A stretch of 34,977 nucleotides of DNA from an uncultured Bacilli bacterium (lineage in GTDB: Bacteria; Bacillota_I; Bacilli_A; RF39; UBA660): positions 1 to 34,977 of the forward strand of contig CAKPMN010000010.1 in NCBI GenBank assembly GCA_934168005.1, in the 5' to 3' direction. Position 1 is the stretch's first letter. Every line of letters starts with the position of its first letter. The position numbers were made by a program, and so were the translations under genes. This document shows, piece after piece, positions 23,284-31,462 of this stretch. The notes under the pieces are model-generated. The model was not told the DNA's origin and did no database searches. It saw nothing but the letters and a program-made list of their open reading frames with translations.

Positions 23284-25191
23284 TTAATCTATTTTGTAAT
23301 TATCCTCAAGTGTGAAGACAACATTTTGTTCAATCCACTCTTTACGTGGTTCTACCTTATCGCCCATCAAAACGCTTACTCTCTTTTCTGCGATTGATGC
23401 ATCTTCTATTGTTACTCTGATTAACATTCTGGTATCTGGGTTCATTGTTGTTTCCCATAATTGATCAGCGTTCATTTCACCAAGTCCTTTATATCTTTGG
23501 ACTCCAGGTTTACCTGAATTTTTCTTTTTTACTTCATCTAATTCTTCATCTGTCCATGCGTAGAAATGTTTTTTTCCGTAATCTATTTTATATAGTGGTG
23601 GAAGCGCTATATAAAGTTTTCCATGTTCTATTAATGGTTTCATATATCTATAGAAAAATGTTATTAAAAGAATTTGAATGTGTGCCCCATCATCATCGGC
23701 ATCGGTCATTATTATTACTTTATCATATGATGAGTCTTCTACATTAAAGTCTGATCCTACACCGGCTCCTATTGTATGAATCATTGTATTTATTTCTTCA
23801 TTCTTTAATATTTCTTCCATTTTTGCCTTTTCTGTATTTAATACTTTACCTCTAAGTGGCAATATTGCTTGGAATTTTCTATCTCTACCACCTTTTGCAG
23901 AACCACCGGCAGAATCTCCTTCGACTAAGAATAATTCGTTTTTCTTAGGATTTTTTGATTGAGCTGGTGCCAATTTACCTGATAAAGCTGCTTCTTTTTT
24001 ATTTTTATCTTTTCCATTTCTTGCTTCATCTCTAGCTTTTCTAGCAGCTTCCCTTACATTTCTTGATTTAACCATTTTTTCTAGTATTTTTGTTGCTGAA
24101 TCTTTATTCTCTTCTAGGAAGAATTTTAAATTTTCATAAACTATACTATCTACTACTGTACGAGCTATAGGTGTTCCAAGTTTCCCTTTTGTTTGGCCTT
24201 CAAATTGCAATAGATTTTCTGGAATTTGTAAAGAGATTATAGCTGTTAAACCTTCTCTTGTATCATTTCCTTCAAAGTTTTTATCTTTTCCTTTTATATA
24301 TCCATTTGTTTTGGCGTATTCATTAAATACTCTTGTTAAAGCTGTTTTAAATCCAACTTCATGTGTTCCTCCATCATTTGTTTTTACATTATTTACAAAT
24401 GATGTTATTGTTTCTGAATAGCTATCTGTGTACTGAAAAGCTACATCTACTTTTATAGTATCTTTTTCTCCTTCAAAAGCAACTATTTTATGTAGTGGTT
24501 TTTTATCATCATTTAAATAATCAACAAATGCTTCTAGACCTTTTTCATAGTGATATGTTTCTAGTCTATCTTCTATTTCATCTCTTACTTCTATAGTTAA
24601 ATTTTTAATTAAAAATGCACATTCTTGCATTCTTTCACATATTGTTGAATATGAAAATTCTGTTGTTGAAAAGATTTCTTTATCTGGTAAGAATCTTACT
24701 TTTGTTCCTGTCCTATTTGTCTTTTCTAATTTTTTTAAAGGTTGTGCTACTTTACCACCATTTTCAAATTTTATAAAGTATTCATAACCATCTTTTTTTA
24801 TTGTTACTTCCATCCATTTACTTAGGGCATTAACTACTGATGCACCTACGCCGTGAAGTCCTCCGGATACTTTATATCCGCCACTTTCAAACTTACCCCC
24901 AGCGTGAAGTACTGTGTAGATTACTTCTGGCGTAGAGACTCCACTTGCATGCATTCCAACTGGAACACCTCTTCCTTCATCTTCTACTTCTACACTACCA
25001 TCTTTGTGAAGCGTTATCTTTATCTTTTTACCAAAGCCATTTATTACTTCATCGATAGCGTTATCTACAATTTCCCAAACTAAATGGTGAAGTCCTCTTT
25101 TATCGGTTGATCCGATATACATACCTGGACGTTTTCTTACTGCTTCTAGTCCTTCTAGTATTTTTATTGAACTTTCATCATATTTTGCCAT
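23284..25191 (-). CDS. parE: DNA topoisomerase IV subunit B
   Basis: This is a 635-residue GHKL ATPase subunit. The ATP site has EIVDNAIDE, DEGRGVPVG and GGLHGVGASVVNALS. The transducer follows, then the TOPRIM region with EGDSAGGSAKGGRDR, PLRGKVLN and DADDDGAHI, and the C-terminal QRYKGLGEMNADQLWETTM. ParE is preferred over GyrB by its pairing with parC and by TDKRGLHHLVWE. AAAAGGTGA precedes the ATG at 25189-25191. It heads the parE-parC operon; a promoter overlaps the upstream terminator. Confidence 0.95.
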   Translation of the reverse strand: MAKYDESSIKILEGLEAVRKRPGMYIGSTDKRGLHHLVWEIVDNAIDEVINGFGKKIKITLHKDGSVEVEDEGRGVPVGMHASGVSTPEVIYTVLHAGGKFESGGYKVSGGLHGVGASVVNALSKWMEVTIKKDGYEYFIKFENGGKVAQPLKKLEKTNRTGTKVRFLPDKEIFSTTEFSYSTICERMQECAFLIKNLTIEVRDEIEDRLETYHYEKGLEAFVDYLNDDKKPLHKIVAFEGEKDTIKVDVAFQYTDSYSETITSFVNNVKTNDGGTHEVGFKTALTRVFNEYAKTNGYIKGKDKNFEGNDTREGLTAIISLQIPENLLQFEGQTKGKLGTPIARTVVDSIVYENLKFFLEENKDSATKILEKMVKSRNVREAARKARDEARNGKDKNKKEAALSGKLAPAQSKNPKKNELFLVEGDSAGGSAKGGRDRKFQAILPLRGKVLNTEKAKMEEILKNEEINTMIHTIGAGVGSDFNVEDSSYDKVIIMTDADDDGAHIQILLITFFYRYMKPLIEHGKLYIALPPLYKIDYGKKHFYAWTDEELDEVKKKNSGKPGVQRYKGLGEMNADQLWETTMNPDTRMLIRVTIEDASIAEKRVSVLMGDKVEPRKEWIEQNVVFTLEDNYKID

Positions 25192-25206
25192 ACTATCACC
25201 TTTTCA

Positions 25207-25235
25207 ATTATAACAAAAAAAAGAAATATTCTCAA
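25207..25235 (-). promoter_or_regulatory. parE-parC promoter overlapping a terminator
   Basis: The -35 TTGAGA (25230-25235) and the -10 TATAAT (25207-25212) are 17 nt apart. The -35 and spacer are the loop, arm and T tract of the upstream terminator. The start codon is only 15 nt past the -10, so the leader would be about 9 nt and would cut into the ribosome site. Confidence 0.6.
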
Positions 25236-25243
25236 ATATTTCC
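25214..25243 (-). terminator. Terminator of the LRR/HD operon
   Basis: The perfect 8-bp arms at 25223-25230 and 25235-25242 have a 4-nt loop, then eight T on the minus strand. It lies 7 nt beyond the HD-protein stop codon. Confidence 0.8.
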
Positions 25244-25249
25244 TTATTT

Positions 25250-26746
25250 TTAAAGTTGTTTTTCTAATTTTACTTCATTTATTTGGAATAATACCTCATC
25301 TTCTGTTATTGTAACTGGACATGGATAATTCATTTCTAGTAGTGTATATGTAACAGCATCTGTTGCAGTTATGATTTCTTTATTCTTTCTATTTAGTTTT
25401 TCACTATAATACTCATACATCATTTTTTGTAACACACTATTTATATTAGCTAATTTTCTATTTAATAAATTTAACATTGCTTCATCCATTTTATTTTCAA
25501 AATAAAGATCTACTGTTTCATATATTTCAAGTTCTTTTACATATTCTTCTGTTGCTTTTAATAATTCTATAGCGTTTTTTGAAGTTATTATAGTATTTGT
25601 TTTATGTACATAATAACTTATTTTTTCTATTAGTAAATCTTTATTTAATGTATTGTAGATATAGTTTAATTCTCTTATATCTTTTGTACCATATTCTTTT
25701 GGTATTATAAGAAATATTATATCTTCTGGATCTATTTTTGAATAAACATACTTTTCATCTTCATACGAACTTTTATTATATGGATATCCTGTTTCAATTG
25801 CTTTAGCATATGAATCTATTGGTAAAAACAACTTGTTTGCAAGGCAGAAAAAACCTATTCCATTTGATGTAAATTCTCTATATGCTTTACCATTTAGTCC
25901 CATAGAAGCATCTACTACTGAAATCCAATTTTCTAAATTTCCTCCTTGAAAATTTCTTGGTACTTCTATTCCAAGTTCTCTCATGGCTTGTTTAGATAAA
26001 ATTCCATTTCTAATAATTGATTCTATTTTGAAAAAGTCAAATCCTATCGAATGAAAACATGGATTAGATTCTCTTTCATTTACTTGTTCTATTTTTATTC
26101 TGTTTTGGCTTTGTAATTCATTAAAGTAAATCTCATTTATATCTTTAGCTAACGATATCAACTCTTTTGAATAATCAAACCTTAAATATTTTTCTTTAAG
26201 TGATGCGGGTGATTTTCTTCCAAATCTTAACCTATCTAGTGCATCAGCATCTTTTAATATCTTTGATAATTTTTCAAATCTTTCATATTCTTGTTCTTCT
26301 ATTTCATGATTTTCACATGTTCTTCTATAAAATTTATCTTCAAGTGAATGCATATCAATAATAGCTTCTAACATCTTTTGTTTTTCTTGATCTTTATAAA
26401 ATTCTTGATTTCTTGTTACTTCTCTTACTCTAAGACTTGATGCATAACCATGAAATGTATCCTCATAGTCATTTTCTCTACCCATATCGTGATATATAGC
26501 AGCATCAACAACTATTTTTAAATCTTCTTCTGTTAAGTTTAATTTTTTGCCTAGTAGATACGTAAACATCATAACTTTTTCAGAGTGATGAAGGCCGTGA
26601 AATACATTTTTCTGATACACCTTTTTTGAATCTATTCCATTTTCATATTTTTTTAAATCTTCTATTATGTCATCAGTTAATTTTGATGATATATTAACAC
26701 TTAAAGGGACTTCTTTATTTAGAATCTTATTTATGGTAAGACTCAT
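25250..26746 (-). CDS. HD-domain protein with possible ADP-ribosyltransferase-like second half
   Basis: This is a 498-residue cytosolic protein. Residues about 45-185 form an HD phosphohydrolase domain: HGLHHSEKVMMF (His50, 53, 54), AIYHDMGREND (His86, Asp87), HGYAS (His99) and DADALDRLRFG (Asp166, 168). After residue 230 a second module begins with FHSIGFDFFKIESIIRNGILS. The H...SIIxNGxLS pattern is like the opening of DarT/KptA-type ADP-ribosyltransferase folds, but this is an inference from one motif. The last 100 residues are helical. The start ATG (26744-26746) has AAGGAGG 6 nt upstream; the 36-nt longer form lies before that site. It overlaps the LRR/transglutaminase gene by 20 nt. Confidence 0.75.
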   Translation of the reverse strand: MSLTINKILNKEVPLSVNISSKLTDDIIEDLKKYENGIDSKKVYQKNVFHGLHHSEKVMMFTYLLGKKLNLTEEDLKIVVDAAIYHDMGRENDYEDTFHGYASSLRVREVTRNQEFYKDQEKQKMLEAIIDMHSLEDKFYRRTCENHEIEEQEYERFEKLSKILKDADALDRLRFGRKSPASLKEKYLRFDYSKELISLAKDINEIYFNELQSQNRIKIEQVNERESNPCFHSIGFDFFKIESIIRNGILSKQAMRELGIEVPRNFQGGNLENWISVVDASMGLNGKAYREFTSNGIGFFCLANKLFLPIDSYAKAIETGYPYNKSSYEDEKYVYSKIDPEDIIFLIIPKEYGTKDIRELNYIYNTLNKDLLIEKISYYVHKTNTIITSKNAIELLKATEEYVKELEIYETVDLYFENKMDEAMLNLLNRKLANINSVLQKMMYEYYSEKLNRKNKEIITATDAVTYTLLEMNYPCPVTITEDEVLFQINEVKLEKQL

Positions 26747-27962
26747 ATTCAGCCTCCTTATTAACGCTTGCTTCAAATGCATTTAATATATGGTATCCCA
26801 TATTTCTTATTTCATCATATGTTTTCTTGCAAAATAAGTATGGTTCTTCTTCTTTTATAGATGGGTCATAATAATACCAAATCCCATCTTGTAATACTCT
26901 TAACATTGAATGATTTGGTAAATCATTTATATTTGTTCTTTTATCTATACAGTGAACATTAAAGCTACGTATTCCTAGCATATTTAGCATAAATTTCATC
27001 ATATTTACTATTCCTTCACAGTTTGATTTGCCAACTATAAAGGCATTATAACTACTATGAATCATGGCCATTTTCTTTTTGGCGAATGAAGGTATTTCAC
27101 TGTATCTTTCTATGTACTCTGTATATTTTTTATCTCTATCTATTATAACATCTTTGTTTAAAAATGTTTGATTTGCCACATAATTATAAACGAAGTTAAC
27201 TTGTGATTCTTCTGGTAGGTTATAAACATTAAATAATTTGAAAATAAGATCTGCTTTGGCATACATTTTTTCTAGTGATTGAGCGTCTATTAAAGCATAT
27301 TCCATTAAACCAACTAATTCAGCAAAACAAAGTTGGCTATCTCCTGTTACTACGGCTTTAGAAATCATTTCTGGAATTACTTCATCATTTTTTACTAGGG
27401 ATTGGTACATATTAACATCTAATATATTAGTCTCTGCTTCTTGAGTATTTTTAATATAAGAAATTATATCTATATTTGTATGAATGCTTGTACCGTATAT
27501 CATAACATTCTTTAAGTTTGTTAATTTATCTAATCCTACTAATTCTTCTAGTCGTGGATTATTTATTAGTTTAATATTTTTTAAATCTTTTAATTCTGTC
27601 AAATCTAATTTTTTTATATTTACATCATTAACTATTGTTAATTCTTCCAAACCCTTTATTTTTTCAATTGGTTTAAAGTCGTTTATATAGTTGATAAAAC
27701 ATGCAGATTTAATATCTATATCTTCACTATATCTAGAATATTCTGCACTTTGAAGAGTTAACTTTTTTAGATTCCTTAAATATTCTATATTTTTTATGTT
27801 TGTAACATTTTCTAATACTAATTCTTCTATCATATCTAACTCTTCTTGAGTAAATAGACATGAATCTTTATCAAATACACTTATTCTTTTGTATATTCCC
27901 TTTTTTTCTAATTCTTTTACTAAAATTATTGCGACGCTATAATCAAAAAATATCTTTTCCAT
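26727..27962 (-). CDS. Leucine-rich-repeat protein with transglutaminase-like domain
   Basis: This is a 411-residue protein without signal peptide. Residues about 42-165 contain about five irregular LRR units (IEELVLENVTNIKNIEYL, LKKLTLQ, LEELTIVNDVNIKKLDL, LKNIKLINNPRLEEL, LKNVMIYGT). A helical linker follows. Residues about 290-385 carry a transglutaminase/cysteine-protease-like triad: Cys315 in KSNCEGIVNMMKFML, His351 in LPNHSMLRV and Asp366 in WYYYDPS, with the spacing usual for that fold. It may cleave or crosslink a protein chosen by the LRRs; the target is unknown. GGGGA precedes the ATG. A near-consensus promoter lies in the end of cca. The HD protein follows with overlap. Confidence 0.8.
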   Translation of the reverse strand: MEKIFFDYSVAIILVKELEKKGIYKRISVFDKDSCLFTQEELDMIEELVLENVTNIKNIEYLRNLKKLTLQSAEYSRYSEDIDIKSACFINYINDFKPIEKIKGLEELTIVNDVNIKKLDLTELKDLKNIKLINNPRLEELVGLDKLTNLKNVMIYGTSIHTNIDIISYIKNTQEAETNILDVNMYQSLVKNDEVIPEMISKAVVTGDSQLCFAELVGLMEYALIDAQSLEKMYAKADLIFKLFNVYNLPEESQVNFVYNYVANQTFLNKDVIIDRDKKYTEYIERYSEIPSFAKKKMAMIHSSYNAFIVGKSNCEGIVNMMKFMLNMLGIRSFNVHCIDKRTNINDLPNHSMLRVLQDGIWYYYDPSIKEEEPYLFCKKTYDEIRNMGYHILNAFEASVNKEAEYESYHK

Positions 27963-27987
27963 AGTAATCCCCTTCTTTAGAAAGACT

Positions 27988-28015
27988 ATTATACCAAAAT
28001 GTCTCTATTTGTCAA
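27988..28015 (-). promoter_or_regulatory. Near-consensus promoter of the LRR/HD operon, inside cca 3' end
   Basis: A perfect -35 TTGACA (28010-28015) and a perfect -10 TATAAT (27988-27993) are 16 nt apart. The -10 overlaps the cca stop codon. It is the closest match to consensus in the window. Confidence 0.85.
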
Positions 28016-28651
28016 TTTTTCAAGTTCTTTTTTAAACTCTAATTTGTTTTTTTCTGCTAGCTTATCATATTCTTTTTTTATATGATAATCGCTTACATAT
28101 TCTATTAATTTTTTATTATTTAGAATATATTCTTCTAAGTCTTTGTCTAATTTAAAATTTAACTCTATTTTAAATCTGATAGCTCTTATTATTCTTAATG
28201 GATCTTCATTTATCTTTTTTTCTATGTTTCCTATCACTTTTATTATTTTATTATCTAAATCTTTCTTGGCATTTAATACATCTATATATTCTCCTTTTTT
28301 GTCAATTGCTAAAGCGTTTATTATAAAATCTCTTCTTTTTAAATCTTCTGTGAATGATTTTGTATATCTTATCTTAGATGGTCTTCTTTTATCTAAATAT
28401 TCTTCTTCTATTCTAAATGTCGTTATTTCAAATATATAATCTTTGTATTTTATTTTAAATGATCCAAGTTCTTTATATGAAGATATTATTTCAAAAGTTT
28501 CTTCTATTACATCTTTAGTCATACTTGTTGCTATATCTATATCTGTTGTTTTTCTTCCTAAGTATTTATCTCTTGGATATCCGCCTATTATATAGGCAGT
28601 ATAACCTTTTTGTTCTATTTCATTTAAAAGTGATATGGCTGCTTCGTACAT
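27989..28651 (-). CDS. Short CCA-adding enzyme / polynucleotide adenylyltransferase head domain
   Basis: This is a 220-residue class II nucleotidyltransferase. The head has GGYPRDKYLGRKTTDIDIAT with metal Asp37 and Asp39, the RRDFIINALA motif (106-115), and the neck motif EDPLRIIRAIRF (149-160). Bacterial CCA enzymes are usually 380-450 residues; here the body and tail that hold the tRNA are missing, and the frame ends cleanly with TAA, followed by a 26-nt gap. It could add CCA or only part of it, or act as a poly(A) polymerase. At least ssrA encodes its own CCA. No fragment of the missing body is visible downstream. Confidence 0.8.
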   Translation of the reverse strand: MYEAAISLLNEIEQKGYTAYIIGGYPRDKYLGRKTTDIDIATSMTKDVIEETFEIISSYKELGSFKIKYKDYIFEITTFRIEEEYLDKRRPSKIRYTKSFTEDLKRRDFIINALAIDKKGEYIDVLNAKKDLDNKIIKVIGNIEKKINEDPLRIIRAIRFKIELNFKLDKDLEEYILNNKKLIEYVSDYHIKKEYDKLAEKNKLEFKKELEKLTNRDILV

Positions 28652-28688
28652 TATTTCATTCCTTTTCTATTTATATTATAATTCTAGC

Positions 28689-28717
28689 ACAAAAAAAGAT
28701 ATCTTTTGATATCTTTT
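28689..28717 (-). terminator. hup terminator
   Basis: The perfect 10-bp arms at 28694-28703 and 28708-28717 have a 4-nt loop, then a T run on the minus strand. It lies 7 nt past the hup stop codon and before cca. Confidence 0.8.
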
Positions 28718-28723
28718 CATAAA

Positions 28724-28996
28724 TTAGTTTAATTCTTCTTTTAATTTAGAACCAGCTTTGATAACTACAGCAGTTCTTGCAGGAATGTTAACTGTTTCAC
28801 CAGTTCTTGGGTTACGTCCAGTTGAAGCTGCTTTTTCTTTTGCAGTGAAAGTTACGAAACCAGTAATTGTAACTTTACCTTCTTCTTTTAATCCTTTTAC
28901 AGTTCCTTTAATCATTGCTTCTAATGCACGAGTTGCATCAGCTTTAGTTAATCCTGCTTCTTCAGCTATAAATTCTACTAATTGTGTTTTACTCAT
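28724..28996 (-). CDS. hup: HU-family DNA-binding protein
   Basis: This 90-residue nucleoid protein has standard HU length and blocks: MSKTQLVEFIAEEAGLTK, ALEAMIKGTVKGLKEEGKVTI, GFVTFTAKEKAASTGRNPRTGE and the end VIKAGSKLKEELN. The DNA-bending Pro lies in the GRNPRTGE arm. HU binds DNA as a dimer with little sequence preference. It is monocistronic, with a promoter and a hairpin leader upstream and a strong terminator. Its codons are better (more GC3) than neighbouring genes, as expected for high expression. Confidence 0.96.
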   Translation of the reverse strand: MSKTQLVEFIAEEAGLTKADATRALEAMIKGTVKGLKEEGKVTITGFVTFTAKEKAASTGRNPRTGETVNIPARTAVVIKAGSKLKEELN

Positions 28997-29023
28997 AACA
29001 AATTTACCTCCGTTGTTTTTTAT

Positions 29024-29079
29024 TAAGCAATCTATCTTGCTTACATTTCAATGTTATCAAATTTGAACTTGAAAATCAA
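29024..29079 (-). promoter_or_regulatory. hup promoter and leader hairpin
   Basis: The -35 TTGATT (29074-29079) and the -10 TAACAT (29051-29056) have a 17-nt spacer. The leader then contains a perfect 7-bp hairpin (29024-29030/29037-29043, 6-nt loop) near the 5' end of the mRNA. It has no T tract, so it may be an RNA-stabilising structure instead of a terminator. Confidence 0.65.
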
Positions 29080-29146
29080 CACTTTTTATTACTTTTTAAC
29101 AAGAATGATAGATTTTTTTTTGAATATACTTATATAGGTGATGCTC

Positions 29147-30328
29147 ATGAAATATAGGATATTAGTAATTAGTTTTATTATTTGCTTTTTTTGTGGGTGT
29201 ACTAATAAAAAAGATTTTTACATAGAAACTTTTATTAAAAATGATAATCATTTAAAAGTAAGTATAATTTATCCCAAAACTGGATACTATAAGTTGGACA
29301 AAAAAATTAGTGATTATGTTAATAATTACACTAAAAGTGACAATAAAATTTTTCTAGATACTTTGGATGAAGTAAATATTGATTATACTTATTTTAAAAA
29401 TAATAATATAATTTCTATCGTTCTATTCAAAAATGAAAACGACAATCAAGAAATAACTACTTATAATTATGATTTTAAAAAAAATTCTTTTGTAAATATT
29501 TCAGACTTCATTAAAAACTATGATATTATTTATGAGTATTTAAAAAAAGATTATAATATAGATAAAACTGATACTAGTAACCTAAAGGTCAATAATTTTT
29601 CTATTGATCATAATTTCTTATACATATATTATTCAAAAGATACTTTTAACACAGATGATAATTTAATTATTAAAATTCCACTCGATAATAAAATTAATGA
29701 TGTAAAGGTAAGTAAAAAAATAAATGCTCCTATCAAAAGAAATATTGACACGTCTAGCAAAGTTGTTGCTCTTACATTTGATGATGGACCTTCTAGATAT
29801 ACAAATGATATCATTGATATATTAGAAAAAAATGATGCTGTTGCGACATTCTTTATTCTTGGAAATAAAGTTAAGTTGTATGAAGATACTTTAAAAAGAA
29901 GTATTTCAAATGGCAATGAAATTGGAAATCATACATTCAATCATAAATGGCTTACAAAATTAACTGATGATGAAATTAAAGAACAAATTTCAAATACTCA
30001 AAGTATTATTGAAGAAGTTACAGGTTATACTCCTTTATTATTTAGACCTAGTTATGGTTCTTTAAATAGGCGTGTTAGAAAAGATATTAATCTTGATATA
30101 GTTCTTTGGAATGTTGATACTATGGATTGGAAATATAAATCAACAAATAAAATAGTTGCTAGAGCAACTAATAATGTAAAAGATATGGATATTATTTTAC
30201 TTCATGATACTTATAAGAGTACTAAAGATTCTTTGGAAAAGATAATAACTACTTTAAAAGATAAAGGTTTTACTTTTGTTACTGTTAGTGAGCTTAAAGA
30301 AATTAAAAAATTAAGAAATGAAAGATAA
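29147..30328 (+). CDS. PdaC-like polysaccharide deacetylase, probable lipoprotein
   Basis: This is a 393-residue envelope enzyme. The N terminus (MKYRILVISFIICFFCGC) is a signal peptide with a lipobox-like end at Cys18, though FCG is atypical. Residues about 25-195 resemble the DUF4163/DUF3298 region of Bacillus PdaC. The NodB domain (about 203-390) has all motifs: TFDDGPSRYT (Asp212/213), GNHTFNH (His262, His266), FRPSYGS, and LLHDT (His353). It probably removes acetyl groups from peptidoglycan. The start is the ATG at 29147 with AGGTG upstream; the GTG at 29138 overlaps that site. The next gene overlaps its end by 11 nt. It contrasts with the dead relative at 17792-18625. Confidence 0.87.
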   Translation: MKYRILVISFIICFFCGCTNKKDFYIETFIKNDNHLKVSIIYPKTGYYKLDKKISDYVNNYTKSDNKIFLDTLDEVNIDYTYFKNNNIISIVLFKNENDNQEITTYNYDFKKNSFVNISDFIKNYDIIYEYLKKDYNIDKTDTSNLKVNNFSIDHNFLYIYYSKDTFNTDDNLIIKIPLDNKINDVKVSKKINAPIKRNIDTSSKVVALTFDDGPSRYTNDIIDILEKNDAVATFFILGNKVKLYEDTLKRSISNGNEIGNHTFNHKWLTKLTDDEIKEQISNTQSIIEEVTGYTPLLFRPSYGSLNRRVRKDINLDIVLWNVDTMDWKYKSTNKIVARATNNVKDMDIILLHDTYKSTKDSLEKIITTLKDKGFTFVTVSELKEIKKLRNER

Positions 30329-30704
30329 AGAAATAAAATTACTGGATTTACAAATCGTATTAACTGTTATATACATTGTAAGTTTAGTTTTATCTATATT
30401 TTTAACTTATAATGATAGAATTAAATTATCAGATAATAAAAATATTTTTTCTAAGAAACAATCTAAAAATTACTCTATTTTTAACCGTGTTTTAGTACTT
30501 GTTTTAACTTTATCTTTCTTATTTATAAATTATGAGAACTACAAAATTACCAAACAAAAAGGCGAAAAATTAGATAACGCCTCTTTACAAATTTTAGCTT
30601 CTGAAATATCTACAGTTGCGACTATTATTGTTTTGTATGTTGTTTTAAAATCTACTGGTGAAGATTATACTATTATTAGTGGGATTGAGAACCCTTCTCT
30701 TTAA
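30318..30704 (+). CDS. Small three-helix membrane protein of unknown function
   Basis: This 128-residue protein has hydrophobic segments at about 10-30, 56-74 and 92-110, with a Lys/Asn-rich loop between the first two. No family motif is recognised. It overlaps the deacetylase gene by 11 nt (same transcript) and its last 29 nt overlap the end of the convergent Cys-rich gene. It may assist the deacetylase at the membrane, but that rests only on coupling. Confidence 0.75.
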   Translation: MKDKEIKLLDLQIVLTVIYIVSLVLSIFLTYNDRIKLSDNKNIFSKKQSKNYSIFNRVLVLVLTLSFLFINYENYKITKQKGEKLDNASLQILASEISTVATIIVLYVVLKSTGEDYTIISGIENPSL

Positions 30705-31257
30705 TATAGCCTTTTCCTGTTGGAACTAGATTTTCATCATATTTAACCTCTTTAATTCCAACACATTTTTTTAGTTCATTTACCATATATTTATATATTT
30801 CTATCGCTAATAGATATTTATGTTCTTCTATGCACTTTACTGTTTCTTTTATATATGTTTCATAAAGAAAGTCTGCCAATTCTTTTGGCTTTAAACTGTT
30901 TCTTATAGAAGATGCTATTATTGGTCCTACAATATCATATTCGCATAATAAGTCATGATATTGTTCATCGCTTTTTAAGTATTCTTCTCTAAATGTTCTA
31001 AGTATTTGTAACTCTCTACATTTGTCTTTTTTTCCTAATATTTCACATACTATTGTAGTTAAATAGCAAGCTTCACTGCTTGGTGGATTTTTTATATCAT
31101 CATTCATAAATTTATTAGAACATGCTCTTTCATGAGGTGAAACATATTCTCTTCTTTCTGAACACCAGCGTTTACTACTATCATATCGATTAGCATCATT
31201 CATATCAATATGTGTACAATCTGCACATGTTGATACATACCAACTTGTTCCTGCCAT
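30676..31257 (-). CDS. Cys-rich protein with CFI-box-like domain
   Basis: This is a 193-residue protein without signal peptide. The N terminus has a CxxC pair (Cys11, Cys14) and further Cys32 and Cys46, like a small zinc site (CADCTHIDMND, WCSERREYVSPHERAC). From residue 64 a CYLTTIVCEILGKKDKC-RELQILRTFREEYL segment resembles the CFI-box type domain (CFIATA...LR.FRD) found in many hypothetical proteins. The end is helical. The function of this domain is unknown. AAGGAGG precedes the ATG and a promoter lies at 31284-31311. Its last codons overlap the convergent membrane-protein gene. Confidence 0.75.
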   Translation of the reverse strand: MAGTSWYVSTCADCTHIDMNDANRYDSSKRWCSERREYVSPHERACSNKFMNDDIKNPPSSEACYLTTIVCEILGKKDKCRELQILRTFREEYLKSDEQYHDLLCEYDIVGPIIASSIRNSLKPKELADFLYETYIKETVKCIEEHKYLLAIEIYKYMVNELKKCVGIKEVKYDENLVPTGKGYIKEKGSQSH

Positions 31258-31283
31258 AAGTCCTCCTTGTTTACTAATGATTT

Positions 31284-31311
31284 ATTATATATTCTTATTT
31301 AAAAAAATCAA
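31284..31311 (-). promoter_or_regulatory. Promoter of the Cys-rich gene
   Basis: The -35 TTGATT (31306-31311) and the -10 TATAAT (31284-31289) are 16 nt apart, about 26 nt before the start codon. Confidence 0.75.
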
Positions 31312-31313
31312 GA

Positions 31314-31340
31314 AAAAAAGGATATTTATTATCCTTTTTT
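31314..31340. terminator. Strong terminator after the glycine-rich operon
   Basis: The perfect 11-bp arms at 31314-31324 and 31330-31340 have a 5-nt loop, with A and T tracts forming the stem base. On the minus strand it would end transcription from the glycine-rich operon before the Cys-rich gene's promoter. Confidence 0.75.
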
Positions 31341-31455
31341 ACTAGCAGCAGATTTTATTGCACTATAGATTGATATAATATAAAGACTTTATATTTATTA
31401 ACAGGACAATTAATACAATAAAGATTCCTATAATGCAATAAGGTCTACTGCCAGT
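31329..31455 (-). pseudogene. Frameshifted remnant of a small membrane protein
   Basis: On the minus strand one frame gives a hydrophobic stretch (SRPYCIIGIFIVLIVLLINI) that meets a stop. The neighbouring frame continues IYSAIKSAASKKG to a TAA at the terminator. No start codon is visible upstream. It reads as a one-helix membrane protein broken by a frameshift near 31378. Confidence 0.35.
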
Positions 31456-31462
31456 AATTTAT

